DNA from: CAZODA01 sp964578485
GTDB taxonomy: Bacteria; Bacteroidota; Bacteroidia; Bacteroidales; Marinilabiliaceae
Direction of reading: 5' to 3'
DNA length: 18,508 bases
NCBI GenBank assembly: GCA_964578485.1
Contig: CAZODA010000055.1
Span: forward strand, 1-18,508
Shown here one piece after another: positions 15,310 to 18,508 of the stretch. The position numbers were made by a program, and so were the translations under genes. Below the pieces are notes generated by a model that was not told the origin of the DNA, made no database searches, and worked only from the letters and a program-made list of their open reading frames with translations. How positions within the stretch are numbered: the first letter of the stretch is position 1; the number at the start of each line of letters is the position of its first letter.

Positions 15310-15715
15310 GAAGCTCAAAATTTAACCAGCTATTTTCTATTTCCAATGCTGTTTGATCATTTAAAAAGTAGTCGCTTAGTATCAACTCTGAATTGCCGGG
15401 TTTGGGATCAAAAAGCCATGCTCCCCAAAAGCCTGTCAGCAAAGCGAGGATTATAGCAGCAATTTGAAAACTTTTCCTAATAATTATTAAATCCTTAAGA
15501 GAATGTGATTTTTTTAATTCTGTCATCACCCGATCGACCATCAAAGGATTTACTTCAGTTTCTTTTTCAATTTCCAATGCTTTATAAAAAGCAATATATG
15601 AATTATAAACTGCACGACATGTATCACAGTTATTTAAATGAAGCTGTGCTTTTTTGCCAAGCCTTTCACCATTTCTCAACAGGACTAAATTATTCTTAAA
15701 TTGTTCACAAGTCAT
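15299..15715 (-). CDS. Anti-sigma factor with zinc-type HxxxCxxC motif
   Basis: A 138-residue membrane protein. The cytoplasmic N-terminal part holds C3, H26, C30 and C33 (HLNNCDTC), the zinc-associated anti-sigma (ZAS) pattern that binds an ECF sigma factor. A transmembrane helix follows at about 82-101 (SFQIAAIILALLTGFWGAWL), with a short periplasmic tail. It overlaps the sigma gene by 11 bases and the Spy-like gene by 11 bases, so translation of the three is coupled. It presumably keeps the sigma factor inactive until an envelope signal arrives. Confidence 0.85.
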   Translation of the reverse strand: MTCEQFKNNLVLLRNGERLGKKAQLHLNNCDTCRAVYNSYIAFYKALEIEKETEVNPLMVDRVMTELKKSHSLKDLIIIRKSFQIAAIILALLTGFWGAWLFDPKPGNSELILSDYFLNDQTALEIENSWLNFELHEE

Positions 15716-16280
15716 TTCTAAAATCTTCTTTTCTATTTTTTAATAGAGTTTGCAAACGTTGACGACCTCTGTACAATAAACTTTCAACTGCTTTTAATGA
15801 AATATTCAAAATTTCTGAAACTTCCTGGTTACTCATTTCCCTATAATAACTTAATACAAAGACTTTTCGTTGCTTAGGACTAAGCTGATCTAATGCACGA
15901 CTGGCAAAAAGTTTTTTTTCACCTTGCTTAATAAGGTCATCAGCAAATTCATTTGATTTAAGTTGCTGTCCACTTTTATAACTCAATTCTGAAAGAAAAG
16001 TTTTTCGTATTTTTTTCTTTCGAAGGGCATTCATTGCCATATTTATTGAAATTCTATAAAGCCAGGTAGAAAATTTCGCATCCTTTCTAAAAGCATTCAA
16101 GTTATGGTACACTTTTATAAAAATTTCCTGTGTTAGGTCATCTGCGTCATCCTTATCATGCAAAAAACCGATACATGTTTGAAACACTTTTTGCTGATAA
16201 CGGTGAACTAAATGGGCATAAGCATCTTTATTTCCATTTTTTACCTTTTCAATAATTATTTCATCACTAAGCTGACTCAT
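15705..16280 (-). CDS. ECF-type sigma-70 factor
   Basis: A 191-residue RNA polymerase sigma factor from the ATG at 16280; an in-frame GTG at 16289 would add three residues. Region 2 covers about 22-90, with DADDLTQEIFIKVYHNL and FSTWLYRISINMAMNALRK. Region 4 covers about 130-182, with LSPKQRKVFVLSYYREMSNQEVSEILNISLKAVESLLYRGRQRL, the -35-binding helix-turn-helix. Sigma regions 1 and 3 are missing, as in group 4 factors. It is co-transcribed with its anti-sigma factor. The set probably answers envelope stress, given the Spy-like partner; the signal itself is not visible. No sigma-specific promoter could be picked out. Confidence 0.93.
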   Translation of the reverse strand: MSQLSDEIIIEKVKNGNKDAYAHLVHRYQQKVFQTCIGFLHDKDDADDLTQEIFIKVYHNLNAFRKDAKFSTWLYRISINMAMNALRKKKIRKTFLSELSYKSGQQLKSNEFADDLIKQGEKKLFASRALDQLSPKQRKVFVLSYYREMSNQEVSEILNISLKAVESLLYRGRQRLQTLLKNRKEDFRNDL

Positions 16281-16358
16281 TACTTGCACAGTAATTATAA
16301 AGATAAAGGCCGATTAAAAGATTATCAAATACATTCTCTCCCTTAAGCTAAATCTGCC

Positions 16359-16772
16359 TTATTCATTTTTCAGATTATCTGTTTCAGAGGAGGGACAATA
16401 AGGACCTGATCCATCACGTAAACGCTGCCTTGCACCCACATTTTCACCATCTTCATTTTGTAATCCGCGACCATAGCCGGGCCGTAAGGCTCTCCTATCG
16501 TAAGTTCTATTGTCAAAATTCTTTGCGGCTCTAAAATTCTGTCGGCGAAACAAGCGCTTGCCGGTAGTGCGTCCTTCACCATAACCATGGCCGGGACCTA
16601 AACCTCTACCCGGACGAACACCATCATAGTTGTCACAAATTCCATCTCCATCGGCATCGACATAGCCTGTACGAGGTTTATTCTCTGTTTTTTCCACTTC
16701 CTGAGCATTTGTTATTGTTGCGGTAAACGATAATGCAGCAATAAAAATAAGGGATAAAATAAATTTTTTCAT
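16359..16772 (-). CDS. Secreted DADGDG-motif (calcium-binding-like) small protein
   Basis: A 137-residue exported protein. Residues 1-23 form a signal peptide with cleavage probably after TNA-QEV. Residues 38-51 read VDADGDGICDNYDG, the aspartate-rich loop of thrombospondin type 3 or dockerin-like calcium-binding repeats, present once. The rest is glycine and arginine rich (GRGLGPGHGYGEGR, RPGYGRGLQNEDGE) and probably disordered. It precedes the sigma gene by 78 bases on the same strand, so it may be co-transcribed or be a target of that sigma factor. A TATCTTTG element lies about 96 bases upstream. Function is unknown. Confidence 0.75.
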   Translation of the reverse strand: MKKFILSLIFIAALSFTATITNAQEVEKTENKPRTGYVDADGDGICDNYDGVRPGRGLGPGHGYGEGRTTGKRLFRRQNFRAAKNFDNRTYDRRALRPGYGRGLQNEDGENVGARQRLRDGSGPYCPSSETDNLKNE

Positions 16773-16868
16773 TTCTCGAATTTTTATTTATTAATATTGA
16801 TTTTTACCCTTTAGACAGTTATACTGAAAAAAACATTCGCAAAAAATAAATTAATATCGATAATTAAG

Positions 16869-16876
16869 CAAAGATA
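16869..16876 (-). promoter_or_regulatory. -7 promoter element upstream of the DADGDG gene
   Basis: TATCTTTG on the - strand, an exact TAnnTTTG match, about 96 bases before the ATG at 16772. The -33 position shows no clear TTTG. It would start a message with a leader of roughly 90 bases that may also carry the sigma operon. Confidence 0.45.
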
Positions 16877-16979
16877 ATATCAGGAATAATAATAAACAGA
16901 AGATAAAGCAAATTACATAAAGTAGTAATCAGCTGACTTATTGGCTTATATTAATGTGAAACTTTAGTAAGAGAAATAA

Positions 16980-17004
16980 GAAGCTATTTATTTTTCAAAG
17001 CTTC
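16980..17004 (-). terminator. Weak hairpin at the atpG stop
   Basis: GAAGCT (- strand, 17004-16999) pairs with AGCTTC (16985-16980) around a 13-base loop, with the atpG TAG in the loop and right arm, and TTATTT follows. The stem is short, so it is only a possible end of the atp message. The rest of 16773-16979 shows nothing but the promoter element noted. Confidence 0.3.
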
Positions 17005-17865
17005 AGCACCACCTGTGATCTCAACTATCTGATTTGTAATAGCTGTTTGACGGGCTTTATTATAACCTAATTGTAGATCTCTTATAAGTTCAATAGCATT
17101 ATCGGTTGCCTTATGCATTGAAGTCATTCTTGAACCGTGTTCTGATGCAAGAGATTCCAGAATAACCTGATAGAACATTGTTTGAAGCATTCTTGGAACA
17201 AGACTTTGTATAATGTTATCAATATCAGGTTCTAAAATATATTTTTCAATTTCTTCATCACTTTTTGTTCTGGGAACTGAAAATGGCAAAAATTGTTGCA
17301 CTTGAACTTCCTGATAAGCAGCATTAATAAATTCATTATAAACCAAGATAACTTGTTTATATTTTCCACTACTAAAATCGTTCATCAATTGTTTGGCCAA
17401 TTCAACAATCTCATCATACGACGACGATGTTAACAATTCATGATATTGAAAATCAAAAGGAATATTCCTGGGTTTAAACATCTTTTCCAGTTGTGAACCC
17501 ATAATTCCAATTTTTAAGTTTCCTGACTGGAATTCATTTTCAAGTTTACCATGAATTAACTCCTGAACCTCCTTTACAATATTTATATTGAAACTACCAC
17601 ATAAACCACGGTTGGAAGCAATGGCTAAGAGCAAAATCCCCTCATCAGCTTCAGGCTTGGAATAAATAATAGGGAAATCTTCTTCAAGAGAATTAATTAG
17701 GTCATGAATAATAGATGCCAGCCTTTGAATATAAGGTCTCAGACTTAAAATATCATTCTGAGCCTTTTTCAAACGCACTGCCGACACCATTTTCATGGCA
17801 CTAGTAACCTGGCTTGTGGTTTTTACCGAATTAATGCGGTTACGTATATCTCTTAAATTTGCCAT
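16984..17865 (-). CDS. atpG: ATP synthase F1 gamma subunit
   Basis: The central rotor shaft of F1F0 ATP synthase, 293 residues, near the usual length for the phylum. The N-terminal helix MANLRDIRNRINSVKTTSQVTSAMKMVSAVRLKKAQ and the C-terminal helix ASEHGSRMTSMHKATDNAIELIRDLQLGYNKARQTAITNQIVEITGGAEAL are the two conserved coiled-coil segments. The middle contains LLAIASNRGLCGSFN. It follows atpA by 20 bases and is the last gene of the operon visible here, as is common when atpD and atpC are encoded elsewhere. Confidence 0.96.
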   Translation of the reverse strand: MANLRDIRNRINSVKTTSQVTSAMKMVSAVRLKKAQNDILSLRPYIQRLASIIHDLINSLEEDFPIIYSKPEADEGILLLAIASNRGLCGSFNINIVKEVQELIHGKLENEFQSGNLKIGIMGSQLEKMFKPRNIPFDFQYHELLTSSSYDEIVELAKQLMNDFSSGKYKQVILVYNEFINAAYQEVQVQQFLPFSVPRTKSDEEIEKYILEPDIDNIIQSLVPRMLQTMFYQVILESLASEHGSRMTSMHKATDNAIELIRDLQLGYNKARQTAITNQIVEITGGAEALKNK

Positions 17866-17885
17866 TTTAGGATTTTAATCATTTA

Positions 17886-18508
17886 TCAGGAGTTATCTTC
17901 CTCTTTTGCACGATATTTAGCACTTAAATCTTCAGCATTATCAATTAAAATATCAACAATATCATCTCCGAATTCTCCCTGCGCTATTTGTTTAAAAATT
18001 TCAGGATGGCGCATTCCCAGATTAGCAATAAAACTTTCTTCAAACTCAGAAACCTTATCTAAAGGTATATCTCTTAATAATCCCTGAGTTCCACAAAAGA
18101 TCAGAACTACTTGGTGTTCAACAGGCATAGGTTTATATTGGACCTGTTTCAATAATTCAACATTTTTCCTTCCTTTATCCAATATTGCCATAGTAGCCGC
18201 ATCCAAATCAGAGCCAAATTTCGAGAATGCTTCAAGCTCTCTAAATTGTGCTTGATCAAGTTTTAAAGTACCCGCAACCTTTTTCATAGAGTTGATCTGG
18301 GCATTACCCCCAACTCTGGAAACAGAGATTCCAACATTAATGGCAGGCCTTACACCTGCGTTGAATAACCCTGTTTCAAGGAATATTTGTCCGTCGGTAA
18401 TAGAAATTACATTAGTGGGAATATAAGCTGATACATCACCTGCCTGAGTCTCTACAATAGGTAAAGCAGTTAGTGTACCTCCTCCTTTAACCATCTTGGC
18501 AATTGAAT
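17886..18508 (-). CDS. atpA: ATP synthase F1 alpha subunit, C-terminal part (cut by window edge)
   Basis: The C-terminal 207 or so codons of AtpA, the non-catalytic nucleotide-binding subunit of F1. The part present includes LTALPIVETQAGDVSAYIPTNVISITDGQIFLE, GVRPAINVGISVSRVGGNAQ with the conserved Arg finger region, and the helical tail. The frame runs on past the ATG at 18494 (SIAK precedes it), so that ATG is internal. The MVKGGGTLTALPI junction reflects the insertion present in Bacteroidota alpha subunits. It is upstream of atpG on the same strand, the standard order. Confidence 0.96.
   Translation of the reverse strand, partial: SIAKMVKGGGTLTALPIVETQAGDVSAYIPTNVISITDGQIFLETGLFNAGVRPAINVGISVSRVGGNAQINSMKKVAGTLKLDQAQFRELEAFSKFGSDLDAATMAILDKGRKNVELLKQVQYKPMPVEHQVVLIFCGTQGLLRDIPLDKVSEFEESFIANLGMRHPEIFKQIAQGEFGDDIVDILIDNAEDLSAKYRAKEEDNS

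Noticed and set aside
16370..16588. A 72-residue frame inside the DADGDG gene
   Set aside because: It is an out-of-frame reading of the signal-peptide-bearing gene, with no family features.

Overview
The window reads as chromosomal DNA of a Bacteroidota bacterium, probably near the Bacteroidales/Marinilabiliales. The reasons are the AT-rich sequence, TAnnTTTG-type promoter elements, a BF3164-like 6-bladed beta-propeller lipoprotein, a fused SpmA/SpmB protein, and an AtpA with the 'LVKGGG' insertion seen in this phylum (here 'MVKGGG'). I cannot name the genus.

Layout. Left core (1-6461): an AraC-type regulator on the + strand, then on the - strand the run dnaG > FMN-binding (Nim/PNPOx-like) protein > SpmA/SpmB fusion > SHOCT mini-protein, with the beta-propeller lipoprotein divergent from dnaG. 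Right core (14755-18508): on the - strand atpA (cut by the window edge) > atpG, then a secreted DADGDG protein, an ECF sigma factor, a zinc-type anti-sigma factor and a Spy/CpxP-like periplasmic protein whose reading frames overlap.

Between them lies an accessory island of about 6.9 kb (7324-14211), flanked by two long, imperfect direct repeats (6519-7323 and 14212-14838). These contain GTTTCGG heptamers, 18-bp palindromes and a copy of the last 28-33 codons of the Spy-like gene. The right copy is the real end of that gene. The left copy is an orphan in-frame fragment with a 5-codon insertion, so the island sits inside a duplicated or recombined gene end.

The island holds a YkgJ-type Fe/Zn cysteine-cluster protein with a small CxxC partner, a stand-alone OLD-family ATPase/TOPRIM nuclease, a predicted ORF-less group II intron just upstream of the OLD gene, a PD-(D/E)XK nuclease, an RNase J-like metallo-beta-lactamase/beta-CASP nuclease, a SLOG-domain gene broken by an in-frame TGA, and a second decayed reading frame. 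Several nucleases plus a SLOG remnant look like a defence-type cargo region, but no complete named system is recognised. The intron was found by its domain V/VI-like 3' end and is backed by EBS1-IBS1 and EBS2-IBS2 pairings in the expected order. Splicing would join a 24-codon mini-ORF in frame in the leader of the OLD gene. The repeat pair and the intron are the two observations most worth following up.
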